From NCBI GenBank assembly GCA_004799545.1, contig SSMU01000026.1:55414-119413 (forward strand): DNA of 64,000 bases. Direction: 5' to 3'. Positions 20,098 to 29,168 of the stretch are shown piece by piece. Source of the DNA: Phenylobacterium sp. (GTDB lineage: Bacteria > Pseudomonadota > Alphaproteobacteria > Caulobacterales > Caulobacteraceae). Under the pieces are notes generated by a model, which saw only the letters and a list, made by a program, of their open reading frames with translations, was not told the DNA's origin and made no database searches. The position numbers and the translations under genes were made by a program. Each line of letters starts with the position of its first letter. Position 1 is the first letter of the stretch.

Positions 20098-20433
20098 ATG
20101 AAGACCATCATCGCGGCAGGCCTCTTGGCTGTCACCGCCCTCGTCGCCGCGCCGGCCTTCGCCCAGGCGCCCGCCGGCTCGACCACGACGACCACCACGA
20201 CGACGACGACGGCTTCGGCCAAGCTGAGCGTGGACACCACGCCGATCTCCGACATCATCAAGAACCCAGCCGGCAAGGCGGTGCTGGAGGCCAACCTGCC
20301 GCAGATCAGCCAGTACTACGACCAGATCGGCGGCATGACGCTGAAGCAGGTCCAGCCGATGAGCCAAGGCGCCATCACGGACGACATGATCAAGAAGATC
20401 CAGGCCGACTTCGACAAATTGAACGCCGGCTAA
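20098..20433 (+). CDS. Small secreted protein, tandem paralogue A
   Basis: 111 residues. Signal peptide MKTIIAAGLLAVTALVAAPAFA is followed by a Ser/Thr linker with a run of ten threonines, then a domain of about 65 residues: VDTTPISDIIKNPAGKAVLE, then LPQISQYYDQIGGMTLKQVQ and FDKLNAG. AAGGGGA precedes the ATG. Similar domains occur in secreted proteins of related alphaproteobacteria (from memory), but I know no function. The next gene is a clear duplicate, and both sit between gatB and the thioredoxin gene on the opposite strand. Confidence 0.82.
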   Translation: MKTIIAAGLLAVTALVAAPAFAQAPAGSTTTTTTTTTTASAKLSVDTTPISDIIKNPAGKAVLEANLPQISQYYDQIGGMTLKQVQPMSQGAITDDMIKKIQADFDKLNAG

Positions 20434-20462
20434 GCCGTCACCTCTCGTTGGGAAACCACACC

Positions 20463-20804
20463 ATGAACAGCAAGCTCGCCGCGACCCTGGTCGCCCTCTC
20501 CGCCGTCGCCGCCGTTCCGGCCTTCGCCCAGACGCCCGCCGCGCCCGCCAACGGCGCGGCCGCCGCTGCCGCCATGGCCTCCGGCCCGATCTCGGTCGAC
20601 AAGACCCCGATCAGCGAAATCATCAAGAACGAGAAGGCCAAGGCCGCCCTGGAGACCGCCCTGCCCCCGATCACCCAGTACTATGACCAGATCGGCGGCA
20701 TGACGCTGGCCCAGGTCGCCCCGATGAGCCAGGGCGCCCTGGACGACGCCAAGCTGAAGGCCCTGCAGGTCGAATTCGACAAGATCAACGCCGCCGGCAA
20801 GTAG
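20463..20804 (+). CDS. Small secreted protein, tandem paralogue B
   Basis: 113 residues, 29 bp after paralogue A. Signal peptide MNSKLAATLVALSAVAAVPAFA, an Ala-rich linker, then VDKTPISEIIKNEKAKAALE and QYYDQIGGMTLAQVAPMSQG, which align residue by residue with paralogue A. The linkers differ completely (poly-Ala versus poly-Thr), so the domain is what is conserved. Probably an operon of two exported proteins ending at the strong terminator at 20828. Function unknown. Confidence 0.82.
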   Translation: MNSKLAATLVALSAVAAVPAFAQTPAAPANGAAAAAAMASGPISVDKTPISEIIKNEKAKAALETALPPITQYYDQIGGMTLAQVAPMSQGALDDAKLKALQVEFDKINAAGK

Positions 20805-20827
20805 GCCGGACCGCAGCTTCCGATCAG

Positions 20828-20865
20828 ACCTCCCTCGCGGCTGCCGCGGGGGAGGTTTTCTTTTT
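20828..20865 (+). terminator. Rho-independent terminator after the secreted pair
   Basis: Hairpin with arms ACCTCCC(T)CGCGGC and GCCGCG(G)GGGAGGT, about 13 pairs, followed by TTTTCTTTTT. It lies 24 bp after the stop of paralogue B. The hairpin also lies just downstream of the convergent thioredoxin gene, but no T-run is obvious on that strand. Confidence 0.85.
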
Positions 20866-20871
20866 GCGCGC

Positions 20872-21411
20872 CTAGTTGGCGGACTTCAGGCCCGCCACCA
20901 TCTGGGGTTCGGCGGGCGCGGCGGCTTTCAGCAGCGGCGTGACCAGCTCGTCGAAGCTGCGGTCGTCGAAGGCGCCGGCCTTGGCCCAGCGCACGACACC
21001 GCTGCGGTCGATGACGTAGCTCGTCGGCACCCCGTCCTTGACGCCGTAGTGGAAGCCGCCGCCGGCGGCGGTGGCGATCGGATAGGACAGCACGCTGGCG
21101 AGCGGCTTCAGCTTGTAGGCCGGGACGTCGCTCTCAGTCATGACCGCGAAGATCTTCAGGTCGCTGCCGGGGTGGGTGCGCAGGTAGTTCTCGAACACCA
21201 CCATCTCGACCTTGCACGGGCCGCACCAGGTCGCCCAGTAGTTCAGGATCACCACCTTGCCCTTGAGGTCGGCCAGCTTGACCCTGTGGTGATCGAGGGT
21301 GGTGACGGTGAACGGCGCGGCGGGTTTGCCCACCTCGTCGGCGTAGGCCGTGGCGACCGACCCCGCCAAGGCGATCGCCAGAGCTAAGCCGTAGATTTTC
21401 AAAGCTTTCAT
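20872..21411 (-). CDS. TlpA-like periplasmic thioredoxin-fold protein
   Basis: 179 residues from the ATG at 21411. Residues 1-22 (MKALKIYGLALAIALAGSVATAYA) form a signal peptide. The thioredoxin fold follows: GKPAAPFTVTTLD, LKGKVVILNYWATWCGPCKVEM with the redox CGPC pair, and the cis-Pro segment GVPTSYVIDRSGVVRW. Family members reduce periplasmic disulfides, for example in cytochrome c maturation; the partner here is unknown. It lies downstream of gatA with a gap of about 65 bp and could be read from the gatCA transcript. Confidence 0.88.
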   Translation of the reverse strand: MKALKIYGLALAIALAGSVATAYADEVGKPAAPFTVTTLDHHRVKLADLKGKVVILNYWATWCGPCKVEMVVFENYLRTHPGSDLKIFAVMTESDVPAYKLKPLASVLSYPIATAAGGGFHYGVKDGVPTSYVIDRSGVVRWAKAGAFDDRSFDELVTPLLKAAAPAEPQMVAGLKSAN

Positions 21412-21475
21412 GCCGCCGGCCCTAGTCGAGCGCACGGCGTTCGTCGAGCCCGCGGACTGTCGCAGCCCAGGCCCG

Positions 21476-22948
21476 TCACCACCACTTCTTCGGCTTGCCG
21501 CGGAAGTCGGCGGCCTTCTCCACGGCGCCGGCCAGGGCGAACAGCGTGCCTTCGTCCAGCGCCCGGCCGATCAGCTGCAGGCCAAGCGGCAGGCCGGACT
21601 TGTCGACGCCGGCCGGCACGCTGATGCCCGGCAGGCCCGCCAGGTTCACCGTCACCGTGAAGATGTCGTTCAGGTACATGGCGACCGGATCGTCCGACTT
21701 CTCGCCGAGGCTGAAGGCGGCGGACGGCGCGGTGGGGGTCAAGAGGGCGTCGACCTTCTCGAAGGCCTGGTCGAAATCGTCGGCGATGCGGCGGCGGACC
21801 TTCAGGGCCTTCAGGTAGTAGGCGTCGTAGTAGCCCGCGGAGAGCACGTAGGTGCCGATCAGGATGCGGCGCTTGACCTCGGCGCCGAAGCCGGCGGCGC
21901 GGGTGTTCTCGTAGGTCTCGGTGAGGTTGCCGCCCTCGACGCGCAGGCCGTAGCGCATGCCGTCGTAGCGGGCGAGGTTCGAGGAGGCCTCGGCCGGCGC
22001 CACGATGTAGTAGGCCGGCAGGGCATATTTGGTGTGCGGCAGGGAGACCTCGACGATCTCGCAGCCGGCGTCCTTCAGCCAGGCGATCCCCTGTTCCCAG
22101 ATGGCGTCGATCTCAGGCGGCATGCCCTCGACGCGGTATTCCTTGGGCACCCCGATGCGCAGGCCCTTCACCGGCTTGCCGACGAAGGCCGCGAAGTCCG
22201 GCGTCTCCACCGGCAGGCTGGTGGAATCCTTCGGGTCGTGGCCGGCCATGGAGGTGAGCAGGATGGCGGCGTCCTCGACGGTGCGGGCGATCGGCCCGGC
22301 CTGGTCGAGGGAGGAGGCGAAGGCGACCACGCCCCAGCGGGAGCAGCGGCCGTAGGTGGGCTTCATGCCGACCGTGCCGGTGAAGGCCGCGGGCTGGCGG
22401 ATCGAGCCGCCGGTGTCGGTGGCCGTGGCCCCCAGGCAGAGCTCCGCCGCCACCGCCGAGGCCGAGCCGCCGGAGGAGCCGCCCGGCGTCAGGGCCGCGT
22501 TGCCGCCCTCGGCCCGCCAGGGATTGACCACCGGTCCGAAGGCCGAGGTCTCGTTGGACGAGCCCATGGCGAACTCGTCCATGTTGAGCTTTCCCAGCAT
22601 CACCGCCCCGTCGCGCCAGAGGTTGGCGGTGACGGTGGATTCATAGGTCGGCTTGAAGTCGCCGAGGATCTTCGAGCAGGCGGTGGAGCGGACGCCCTCG
22701 GTGCAGAACAGGTCCTTGATGCCCAGGGGCGCGCCGTCGAGCCGGCCGGCCTCGCCGCGGGCCCGGCGCGCGTCGGAGGCCTTGGCCATGGCCAGCGCCT
22801 TCTCCGGCGTCTCCAGGACGAAGGCGTTGAGCGCGCGGGCGGCGGCCACGGCGTCCACGTGCGCCTGGGTCAGCTCGGCGGAGGAGAAGCGCTTGGCCGT
22901 CAGCCCGTCGAGGGCGGCCTTGAGGGTGAGCGCGGTGAGCTCGGACAT
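21476..22948 (-). CDS. gatA: Asp-tRNA(Asn)/Glu-tRNA(Gln) amidotransferase subunit A
   Basis: 490 residues. The amidase-signature Ser-cisSer-Lys triad is visible: Lys in [10 protein letters not shown] and the serines in [10 protein letters not shown] plus [34 protein letters not shown] and [22 protein letters not shown] are standard GatA blocks. It hydrolyses glutamine and channels ammonia to GatB for tRNA amidation. The gene begins directly after the gatC stop, so the two are co-translated. Confidence 0.97.
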   Translation of the reverse strand: MSELTALTLKAALDGLTAKRFSSAELTQAHVDAVAAARALNAFVLETPEKALAMAKASDARRARGEAGRLDGAPLGIKDLFCTEGVRSTACSKILGDFKPTYESTVTANLWRDGAVMLGKLNMDEFAMGSSNETSAFGPVVNPWRAEGGNAALTPGGSSGGSASAVAAELCLGATATDTGGSIRQPAAFTGTVGMKPTYGRCSRWGVVAFASSLDQAGPIARTVEDAAILLTSMAGHDPKDSTSLPVETPDFAAFVGKPVKGLRIGVPKEYRVEGMPPEIDAIWEQGIAWLKDAGCEIVEVSLPHTKYALPAYYIVAPAEASSNLARYDGMRYGLRVEGGNLTETYENTRAAGFGAEVKRRILIGTYVLSAGYYDAYYLKALKVRRRIADDFDQAFEKVDALLTPTAPSAAFSLGEKSDDPVAMYLNDIFTVTVNLAGLPGISVPAGVDKSGLPLGLQLIGRALDEGTLFALAGAVEKAADFRGKPKKWW

Positions 22949-23236
22949 CTATTCGATCACCTTGGGCGCCACGAAGAAGTGGTGCGCCGCCTTGGGCGCG
23001 TTGGAGAGCACGCGGTCGGGATCGCCGCCCTCGGTGACCACGTCCTCGCGCATGGGCAGCGGGGTGTGGATGGCGGTGGTCATCGGCTCGACGCCGGTGG
23101 TGTCGACCTCGCTCAGTTGCTCGATCCAGTCGAGGATGCCGTTGAGCTCCCTGGCCAGGGTCTCCAGCTTCTCTTCCGGCTCGGCGATCCTCGCCAGCCT
23201 CGCGACCTTGCGCACGGTCGCTGCGTCGATGGCCAT
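22949..23236 (-). CDS. gatC: Asp-tRNA(Asn)/Glu-tRNA(Gln) amidotransferase subunit C
   Basis: 95 residues: MAIDAATVRKVARLARI, LARELNGILDWIEQL, VDTTGVEPM and an end near LSNAPKAAHHFFVAPKVIE match GatC, the small subunit that wraps around and stabilises the GatA-GatB pair. First gene of the gatCA operon. Confidence 0.96.
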   Translation of the reverse strand: MAIDAATVRKVARLARIAEPEEKLETLARELNGILDWIEQLSEVDTTGVEPMTTAIHTPLPMREDVVTEGGDPDRVLSNAPKAAHHFFVAPKVIE

Positions 23237-23315
23237 CGGCCCCTCCGTAACTCCAGGGGCGTGGGTTAGCCGCGCCCGACGTGCTTTTGCAAGCGATGAC
23301 CGCTATGAGCGGCCC

Positions 23316-23780
23316 ATGCCGGTCTTCGACCTCACCGACCTGCCCGCGGGCGGCGCGCTTTTCGGCCTCGACCTGGGCGAGAAGACCATCGGGGTGGCGG
23401 TCTCCGACAGCAACCGGATCATCGCCAGCCCCCTGGAGTTGATCCGCAAGACCAAGTTCACCGCCGAGGCCGAGCGGCTGTTCAAGCTGATGGACGGGCG
23501 GCGGGCCACCGGCATCGTCATCGGCCTGCCGGTCAACATGGACGGGACGGAAGGGACGCGCTGCCAGTCCAACCGCGCCTTCGGCCGCAACCTGATCCGG
23601 CTGCGCGACGTGCCCCTAGCCTTCTGGGACGAGCGGATGAGCTCCATGGCGGTCAACCGCATGCTGATCGGCGAGGCCGACGTCACCCGCGCGCGGCGCG
23701 CCGAGCTGGTCGACAAGGCCGCCGCCGCCTGGATCCTGCAGGGCGCCCTCGACCGGCTGAGGAACCCTCCGCTGAGCTAG
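23316..23780 (+). CDS. ruvX: YqgF/RuvX-type putative pre-16S rRNA nuclease
   Basis: 154 residues. FGLDLGEKTIGVAVSD is the first RNase H-like motif with a catalytic Asp, IVIGLPVNMDGTEG the second, and WDERMSSMAVNRML plus VDKAAAAWILQG the last acidic motif. The family was called a Holliday-junction resolvase homologue and is linked to 5'-end maturation of 16S rRNA. The ATG at 23316 is the start that fits the family N-terminus. It is divergent from gatC and its stop overlaps the convergent DUF1993 gene. Confidence 0.92.
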   Translation: MPVFDLTDLPAGGALFGLDLGEKTIGVAVSDSNRIIASPLELIRKTKFTAEAERLFKLMDGRRATGIVIGLPVNMDGTEGTRCQSNRAFGRNLIRLRDVPLAFWDERMSSMAVNRMLIGEADVTRARRAELVDKAAAAWILQGALDRLRNPPLS

Positions 23781-24283
23781 AGCCCGCCCGCGAACAGGTC
23801 GCGCTTGCCGATCTGCACCCCGTGGTGGCGCAGGATGGCGTAGGCCATGGACAGGTGGAAATAGAAGTTGGTGGTGGCGAAGCCGGAGAGCCACTGGCCG
23901 ATCGGCAGTGTGGGCTCCATCCCCCCGAGGTTCTGCGTGTGGGGGGTGTCGTCACGGCCGGCGAACTGCGCAGCGGTGAGGCCGCCGAGGAAGGTCTTGG
24001 TCTCGGCGATGGCGGCCTTCAGCCCGGCGAGATCGACGTCGTCGCCGATGTCGGGGAGGACCTCCAGGCCGGCGGCGCGGGCGGGCCACGAGCGGGCGAA
24101 GTTGATGACGTTGCGGGCCTGGAAGCGCAGCGGATGCATGTCGGCGATCAGGCGCCATTCCAGCATGTCGGCGTCGGAGACGCCCTTGGACTTGGCGAAC
24201 TCGGCGCCCTTGCCGAGCACGTGGTCGAGCGTGGTGAGGCCCTTGCCGTAGAGATCGACGAAGCTGAAGAGATTGACGCCCAT
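23777..24283 (-). CDS. DUF1993-family protein
   Basis: 168 residues. Segments LLxxKGxEFAKSKGVSDADMLEWRLIADMHPLRFQARN-like in the N-terminal half, a central LKAAIAETKTFLGGL and the C-terminal NFYFHLSMAYAILRHHGVQIGKRDLFAG match the DUF1993 family, whose helical bundle is DinB-like. No enzymatic activity is established. The gene stands alone, converging on ruvX with a 4-bp overlap. Confidence 0.85.
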   Translation of the reverse strand: MGVNLFSFVDLYGKGLTTLDHVLGKGAEFAKSKGVSDADMLEWRLIADMHPLRFQARNVINFARSWPARAAGLEVLPDIGDDVDLAGLKAAIAETKTFLGGLTAAQFAGRDDTPHTQNLGGMEPTLPIGQWLSGFATTNFYFHLSMAYAILRHHGVQIGKRDLFAGGL

Positions 24284-24394
24284 GGACTGTCCTCGATGAA
24301 GTGAGGGGCTGATATGGGCCGCGCCGCGCGCAGAGCAAAGCCTCATCCGATGACGCTTGGCTTCGCTGGCGCACTCCCCTAAGACGCCCCTTTA

Positions 24395-25375
24395 ATGAGC
24401 GCCGCCCCGCCTGGTCTGAACGAGGTCCTGCAGCGGACCTTCTCGTTTCCGAAGCGGCACTTCCTGTCCGTGCTGGACCTGAACGAGGTGGAGGTGGCCA
24501 ACCTCCTCGACCTCGCCGACGGCTTCGTCTCCCTGAACCGCCAGACCTCGAAGAAGCTCGACCTGCTGAAGGGTCGGACGCTGATGAACCTGTTCTTCGA
24601 GAATTCCACCCGCACCCAGAGCTCCTTCGAGCTGGCCGGCAAGCGGCTGGGCGCCGACGTGGTCAACATGAGCCCGCGCCAGTCGTCGATCTCCAAGGGC
24701 GAGACCCTGATCGACACGGCGGTGACGCTGAACGCCATGCAGCCGGACCTGCTGGTGGTGCGCCACGGCTCGTCGGGGGCGGCGTCCTTGCTCTCCCAGA
24801 AGGTCACCTGCTCGGTGATCAACGCCGGCGACGGCCAGCACGAGCACCCCACCCAGGCCCTGCTCGACGCCCTCTCCATGCGCCGCGCCTTTGGCCGGAT
24901 CGCCGGGCTGAGGGTGGCGATCTGCGGCGACATCGCCCACTCCCGGGTGGCCCGCTCCAACGTCTCCCTGCTGCAGATGCTGGGCGCCGAGGTGCGGCTG
25001 GTGGGCCCGCCGACCCTGCTGCCACCGCAGGCCGAGCGCTGGGGGGCGGCGATCCACCACGACATGCGCCAGGGCATCGCCGGCTGCGACGTGGTGATGA
25101 TGCTGCGCCTGCAGCTGGAGCGGATGGACGGGGTGATGGCCCCCTCGCAGCGGGAGTATTTCCGCTTCTTCGGCCTCGACCGCGAGAAGCTGGCCTGCGC
25201 CGCGCCGGGGGTGCGGGTGATGCATCCGGGGCCGATGAACCGTGGGGTGGAGATCGATTCCGACGTCGCCGATGACCTGGCCGTCAGCCTGATCCAGGAC
25301 CAGGTGGAAATGGGGGTGGCGGCAAGAATGGCGGTGCTGACCTCGCTGGCGGCGCGGCTGGAGAACGACCGGTGA
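24395..25375 (+). CDS. pyrB: Aspartate carbamoyltransferase catalytic subunit
   Basis: 326 residues. The carbamoyl-phosphate motif [28 protein letters not shown], the [16 protein letters not shown] motif, [11 protein letters not shown] and [13 protein letters not shown] identify ATCase. It condenses carbamoyl phosphate with aspartate, the first committed step of UMP synthesis. No regulatory PyrI gene is adjacent. The stop overlaps the start of the degenerate dihydroorotase (GTGA), as in the pyrBC' arrangement of Pseudomonas. Confidence 0.97.
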   Translation: MSAAPPGLNEVLQRTFSFPKRHFLSVLDLNEVEVANLLDLADGFVSLNRQTSKKLDLLKGRTLMNLFFENSTRTQSSFELAGKRLGADVVNMSPRQSSISKGETLIDTAVTLNAMQPDLLVVRHGSSGAASLLSQKVTCSVINAGDGQHEHPTQALLDALSMRRAFGRIAGLRVAICGDIAHSRVARSNVSLLQMLGAEVRLVGPPTLLPPQAERWGAAIHHDMRQGIAGCDVVMMLRLQLERMDGVMAPSQREYFRFFGLDREKLACAAPGVRVMHPGPMNRGVEIDSDVADDLAVSLIQDQVEMGVAARMAVLTSLAARLENDR

Positions 25376-26661
25376 GCCGGCCCCTCGCCGTGACCAACGT
25401 CCGGCTGGTGGACCCGGCGTCGGGCTACGACGGCCCGGGCGCGGTGCTGATCGTCGAGGGCGTGATCGCCGACGTGGCCAGGGGCCAGGGGCTCGGGTCG
25501 CTCTCCAAGGACGTCGAGGTGATGGACGGCGCGGGCGGCCTGCTGCTGCCCGGCCTGGTGGACATCCGGGTCAAGACCGGCGAGCCCGGCTTCGAGACCA
25601 AGGAGACCCTGAAGTCTGCGGCCCGCGCCGCGGCGGCCGGTGGGGTCACGACCATCGTCGTGCAGCCTGACACCCACCCGGTGGTGGATGAGCCCTCGGT
25701 GGTGGACTTCATCCTCAGGCGGGCCCGCGACATCGAACTGGTCAAGGTGCTGCCGGCCGGCGCCGCCACCAAGGGCTGCGAGGGCCAGCGGATGGCCGAG
25801 ATCGGCCTGATGGCCGAGGCCGGCTGCGTCTATGTCACCGACGCCGACAAGCCGATCGTCGATTCCAAGGTGTTCCGCCGGGTGCTGGCCTACGCCAAGG
25901 CGTTCGGCGTGCTGGTGGCGCACCGACCGGCCGATCCGTGGCTGTCGGCAGGCGCCGCGGCCAGCGAGGGCGAGTTCGCCTCGCGCATGGGCCTGCCCAG
26001 CATGCCGGCCGCGGCCGAGAAGATCATGCTGGAGCGCGACCTCGCCTTGGTCGAGCTGACCGGGGCGCGGCTGCTGGTCGATCAGGTGACCACCGCCACC
26101 GCCCTGGAAGCGCTGAAGCGCGGCCGCGACCGCGGCCTGCCGGTGGTCGCCAGCACCTCGATCAACCACCTGAGCTTCAACGAGATCGACATCGGGGACT
26201 ACCGCACCTTCTGCAAGCTGGACCCGCCGCTGCGCAGCGAGGACGACCGGCAGGCGGTGATCGAGGCCGTGGCCTCGGGCCTGATCCAGGTGATCGTCTC
26301 GGCCCACGCGCCCGCCCCGCCCGAGGACAAGCGTCTGCCCTATGACGAGGCCGCGCCGGGCGCGGTGGGGCTGGAGACCCTGCTGCCGGCCCTCTTGGCC
26401 TTCCACCACGAGGGCCGCATCCCGCTGATCGACCTGATCCGCACGGTGACCTCGGCGCCCGCCGACCTGCTGGGCCTGCCCTCGGGGCGCCTGGCCAAGG
26501 GCGCGCCGGCCGACCTGGTGTTGTGCAATCCGAACACGCCCGTGGTCATCGACGCCGACAAGCTGACCTCGAAGTCGAAGAACTCGCCGTTCGACGGCCG
26601 CCGGCTGCAAGGCAAGGTGCTGATGACCGTCGCCGATGGGCGGGTGGTCTATCGGGCCTAG
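25372..26661 (+). CDS. Dihydroorotase-like protein, probably non-catalytic (PyrC'/PyrX type)
   Basis: 429 residues with the overall dihydroorotase fold, for example [37 protein letters not shown] and [17 protein letters not shown]. Metal and substrate residues are missing: the usual DxHVHLREPG is [10 protein letters not shown] (residues 64-73), the usual HVST is QVTT (about 236), and the usual TDHAPH is SAHAPA (about 310). It therefore probably cannot bind the catalytic metals. In Pseudomonas a similar inactive PyrC' is needed to assemble ATCase; the coupled start with pyrB suggests the same role here. A true dihydroorotase must be encoded elsewhere. Confidence 0.85.
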   Translation: MSRPLAVTNVRLVDPASGYDGPGAVLIVEGVIADVARGQGLGSLSKDVEVMDGAGGLLLPGLVDIRVKTGEPGFETKETLKSAARAAAAGGVTTIVVQPDTHPVVDEPSVVDFILRRARDIELVKVLPAGAATKGCEGQRMAEIGLMAEAGCVYVTDADKPIVDSKVFRRVLAYAKAFGVLVAHRPADPWLSAGAAASEGEFASRMGLPSMPAAAEKIMLERDLALVELTGARLLVDQVTTATALEALKRGRDRGLPVVASTSINHLSFNEIDIGDYRTFCKLDPPLRSEDDRQAVIEAVASGLIQVIVSAHAPAPPEDKRLPYDEAAPGAVGLETLLPALLAFHHEGRIPLIDLIRTVTSAPADLLGLPSGRLAKGAPADLVLCNPNTPVVIDADKLTSKSKNSPFDGRRLQGKVLMTVADGRVVYRA

Positions 26662-27032
26662 TCCCCCGTCGGCGTGACCCCGGCCTTCTCGATCATCAGC
26701 ACGACGACCCGGCCGCGGGCGTGGGGGAAGTGCATGACGCCTTTCGGCACGGTAAAACCGTCGTTCGGTCCGAGGCTTACGGTACGATCCTCAAGTTCGA
26801 TGTCGAGCTGGCCTTCGAGCACGAAGAAAAACTCGTCCTCGGCGTCGTGCTTGTGCCAGTGGAAGTCGCCCTCCAGCACGCCCAGCCGGACGACGGCGTC
26901 GTTGACGGCGCACAGGGTGCGGTTCCACCAGGGGGCCTGGGCGGCCGCGATGGCGGCCACGTCCATGTGCTCGCCGCCCTCGAACATCACCGCGTCGGTA
27001 GCGATGTCGTAGCGGTCCATGAGCTTGTCCAT
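26658..27032 (-). CDS. Cupin-domain protein
   Basis: 124 residues with one cupin barrel: GDFHWHKHDAEDEFFFVLEG (motif 1 with two His and a Glu as likely metal ligands) and VPKGVMHFPHA (motif 2 with a His). Small single-cupin proteins may be enzymes or sugar/metal-binding proteins; no substrate can be named. It is divergent from an ArsR-type gene across 62 bp containing an inverted repeat, so the two probably form a regulator-target pair. The 3' end overlaps the dihydroorotase-like gene by 4 bp. Confidence 0.82.
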   Translation of the reverse strand: MDKLMDRYDIATDAVMFEGGEHMDVAAIAAAQAPWWNRTLCAVNDAVVRLGVLEGDFHWHKHDAEDEFFFVLEGQLDIELEDRTVSLGPNDGFTVPKGVMHFPHARGRVVVLMIEKAGVTPTGD

Positions 27033-27035
27033 CTC

Positions 27036-27065
27036 GCGTCCTCCGGGTTAGACCCCTGAGGACGC
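27036..27065. promoter_or_regulatory. Inverted repeat, operator candidate between cupin and ArsR genes
   Basis: Arms GCGTCCTC (27036-27043) and GAGGACGC (27058-27065) are exact inverted copies with a 14-base spacer. They fill the short gap between the divergent start codons, where an ArsR-type repressor would control both genes. Confidence 0.45.
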
Positions 27066-27094
27066 ACCTTATCGGGACTTAGCCAACTGGCAAT

Positions 27095-27397
27095 ATGTCT
27101 ATCGTCGTTCCCCTGAAGGCGCTGGGCAATGAGCGCCGCCTGCAGATCCTGGAGTGGCTGAAGGCGCCGCGCGCTCACTTCCGCGAACAGGTCGACGGCG
27201 ATCTGGTCGACGACGGGGTCTGCGCCGTGCTGATCGCCGAGAAGCTCGGCGTAAGCCAGCCGACGCTCAGCGAACACATGCGCATCCTGGTGCAGGCCGA
27301 CCTGGTGATCCCCAAGCGGATCAAGCAATGGACCTTCTACCGCCGCAACGAGCCCGCCATCGCGGCCGTGAAGGATGCCCTGTCGACGGAGCTTTGA
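27095..27397 (+). CDS. ArsR-family HTH regulator
   Basis: 100 residues. LKALGNERRLQILEWLK is the ArsR winged-helix opening, LIAEKLGVSQPTLSEHMRILVQADLV the recognition region and WTFYRRN the wing. There is no clear metal-binding cysteine motif such as CxC, so it is not an obvious arsenic or cadmium sensor; the only cysteine lies in DGVCAVLIAEKLG. Likely a local regulator of the divergent cupin gene. Confidence 0.85.
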   Translation: MSIVVPLKALGNERRLQILEWLKAPRAHFREQVDGDLVDDGVCAVLIAEKLGVSQPTLSEHMRILVQADLVIPKRIKQWTFYRRNEPAIAAVKDALSTEL

Positions 27398-27417
27398 GGT
27401 CCGGCTAGACCATAGGC

Positions 27418-28065
27418 ATGTTCGAAGGCCTCTCTCTGATCCAGATCGCCCTGGCCGTGGTTGGTGGCTACCTCCTGGGCTCCATCCCGTTCGGCGTGCT
27501 GGCCACCAAGTTCGGCGGCGGGCCGGACCTGCGCACCATCGGCTCCGGCAGCATCGGGGCGACCAATGTGCTGCGCACCGGGCGCAAGGACCTGGCGGCC
27601 ATCACCCTGCTGGGCGACGGCGGCAAGGGGGCGGTGGCGGTGCTGATCGCCTGGCTGGCGACGCGGGACAACACGCTTCCCGCCCAATCGAGCCTGACCG
27701 CGCTGGCGGCGGGCTCCGCCTTCCTCGGCCACCTGTTCCCGATCTGGCTCGGCTTCAAGGGTGGCAAGGGCGTGGCGACCTTCTTCGGGACCCTGCTGGC
27801 GGCCGCCTGGCCGGTCGGCCTGCTGGCCGGCGCCACCTGGCTGCTGATGGCCTTCCTGTTCCGCATCTCCTCGCTGGCGGGGCTGACCGCCGCGGCGTTG
27901 GCGCCGGTGTTCGTCTTCCTGCCGTTCGTTCACCGGCCAGAGCAGATCGCCTACCTCGCCCTGTTCATGGCGGTGCTGATCTACGTGCGCCACACCCCCA
28001 ACATCCGCCGCCTGCTGAAGGGCGAGGAGCCGCACATCGGCGGCGAAAAGAAAGCCGCGGCGTGA
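27418..28065 (+). CDS. plsY: Glycerol-3-phosphate acyltransferase PlsY
   Basis: 215 residues, an integral membrane protein with about five helices. GYLLGSIPFGVL, TIGSGSIGATNVLRTG, GDGGKGAVAVL, and FLGHLFPIWLGFKGGKGVAT are the PlsY signature blocks. It transfers an acyl group from acyl-phosphate to glycerol-3-phosphate in phospholipid synthesis. It overlaps dprA by 4 bp (GTGA), so both are translated together. Confidence 0.96.
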   Translation: MFEGLSLIQIALAVVGGYLLGSIPFGVLATKFGGGPDLRTIGSGSIGATNVLRTGRKDLAAITLLGDGGKGAVAVLIAWLATRDNTLPAQSSLTALAAGSAFLGHLFPIWLGFKGGKGVATFFGTLLAAAWPVGLLAGATWLLMAFLFRISSLAGLTAAALAPVFVFLPFVHRPEQIAYLALFMAVLIYVRHTPNIRRLLKGEEPHIGGEKKAAA

Positions 28066-29156
28066 GCCGAGCGCTCTCGGACGCCGAGCGCCGCGCCTGG
28101 CTGCGGCTGGCGCGTACCGAGAACGTCGGCCCTGTCACCTTCCGCGAGCTGATCCGCCGCTATGGCGACGCGACCGAAGCCCTGATCGCCCTGCCCGAGC
28201 TGGCGCGGCGCGGCGGTCGCGCAGCGGGGATCCGCGTCCCGGCCGAGGCGGAGATCGACCAGGAGCTGACGGCCGGGACGACACTGGGCGCGCGATTGCT
28301 GGCGGCCTGCGAGCCGGAGTTCCCCACGGCGCTGGCCGCCATCGATCCGCCGCCGCCGGTGCTGTGGGCGCGTGGCCGGCTGGAGATGCTGGACCGGCCC
28401 GCCGTGGCCATCGTCGGCGCCCGCGTCGCCTCGGCCGCCGGCCAGCGGTTCGCCCGCGGGCTGGCCGCCGAGTTGGGCCAGGCGGGCTATGCGGTGGTCT
28501 CCGGCATGGCGCGCGGCATCGACGGCGCGGCGCACGAAGGGGCGCTGCCCACCGGCACGCTCGCCGTGCTGGCCGGCGGCGTCGACGACATCTATCCGCC
28601 GGACCATGCGGCCCTCTACGCCCGGATCGTCGAGGCGGGCTGCGTGGTCTCGGAGAACGAGCCCGGCCGCACGGCGGTGGCCCGCGACTTCCCGCGCCGC
28701 AACCGGATCATCGCCGGTCTTTCCCGCGCGGTGGTGGTGGTCGAGGCCGAGCTGCGCTCCGGCTCGCTGATCACCGCCCGCCTGGCCGCCGAACAGGGGC
28801 GCGAGGTGCTGGCCGTGCCTGGCTCGCCGCTCGACCCGCGGGCCAAGGGGACCAACGACCTGATCCGCCAGGGCGCGGCGCTCTGCGAAGGCGCCGAGGA
28901 CGTGCTGCGGGCGCTGGAGGGCCTGCGCACCATGCGCGAACCGGACGCCGACCCCTTCCAGCGCTCCGGTGGCGACGAGGCGGACGACGCCCTGCGAGAG
29001 CGGGTGGCCGCCCTGCTCTCCCCCACCCCGGTCTCCCGCGACGAACTGGTCCGCGCCACGGGCGCGCCGCCGTCGGCGGTGTTCGCGGCCCTGGTCGAGT
29101 TGTCCCTGGCCGGCCGCGCCGAGCTGCTGCCGGGTGGCATGGTGGCGACGGCCTAG
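28062..29156 (+). CDS. dprA: DNA-processing protein DprA
   Basis: 364 residues from the GTG inside the plsY stop. An N-terminal helical region is followed by the DprA Rossmann core: VAIVGARVASAAGQRFA, VVSGMARGIDGAAHEGAL, LAGGVDDIYPPDH, FPRRNRIIAGLSRAVVVVEA and SGSLITARLAAEQGREVLAVPGS. A C-terminal winged-helix (about 305-364) completes it. DprA loads RecA on single-stranded DNA that enters during transformation. The plsY-dprA-topA order is partly kept here, with other genes inserted before topA. Confidence 0.96.
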   Translation: MSRALSDAERRAWLRLARTENVGPVTFRELIRRYGDATEALIALPELARRGGRAAGIRVPAEAEIDQELTAGTTLGARLLAACEPEFPTALAAIDPPPPVLWARGRLEMLDRPAVAIVGARVASAAGQRFARGLAAELGQAGYAVVSGMARGIDGAAHEGALPTGTLAVLAGGVDDIYPPDHAALYARIVEAGCVVSENEPGRTAVARDFPRRNRIIAGLSRAVVVVEAELRSGSLITARLAAEQGREVLAVPGSPLDPRAKGTNDLIRQGAALCEGAEDVLRALEGLRTMREPDADPFQRSGGDEADDALRERVAALLSPTPVSRDELVRATGAPPSAVFAALVELSLAGRAELLPGGMVATA

Positions 29157-29168
29157 GGTCGCGATCCG

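Noticed and set aside
21410..23269. 619-codon open frame on the plus strand antisense to gatA and gatC
   Set aside because: The translation is low-complexity Gly/Arg/Val without motifs, while gatA and gatC on the other strand are unambiguous.
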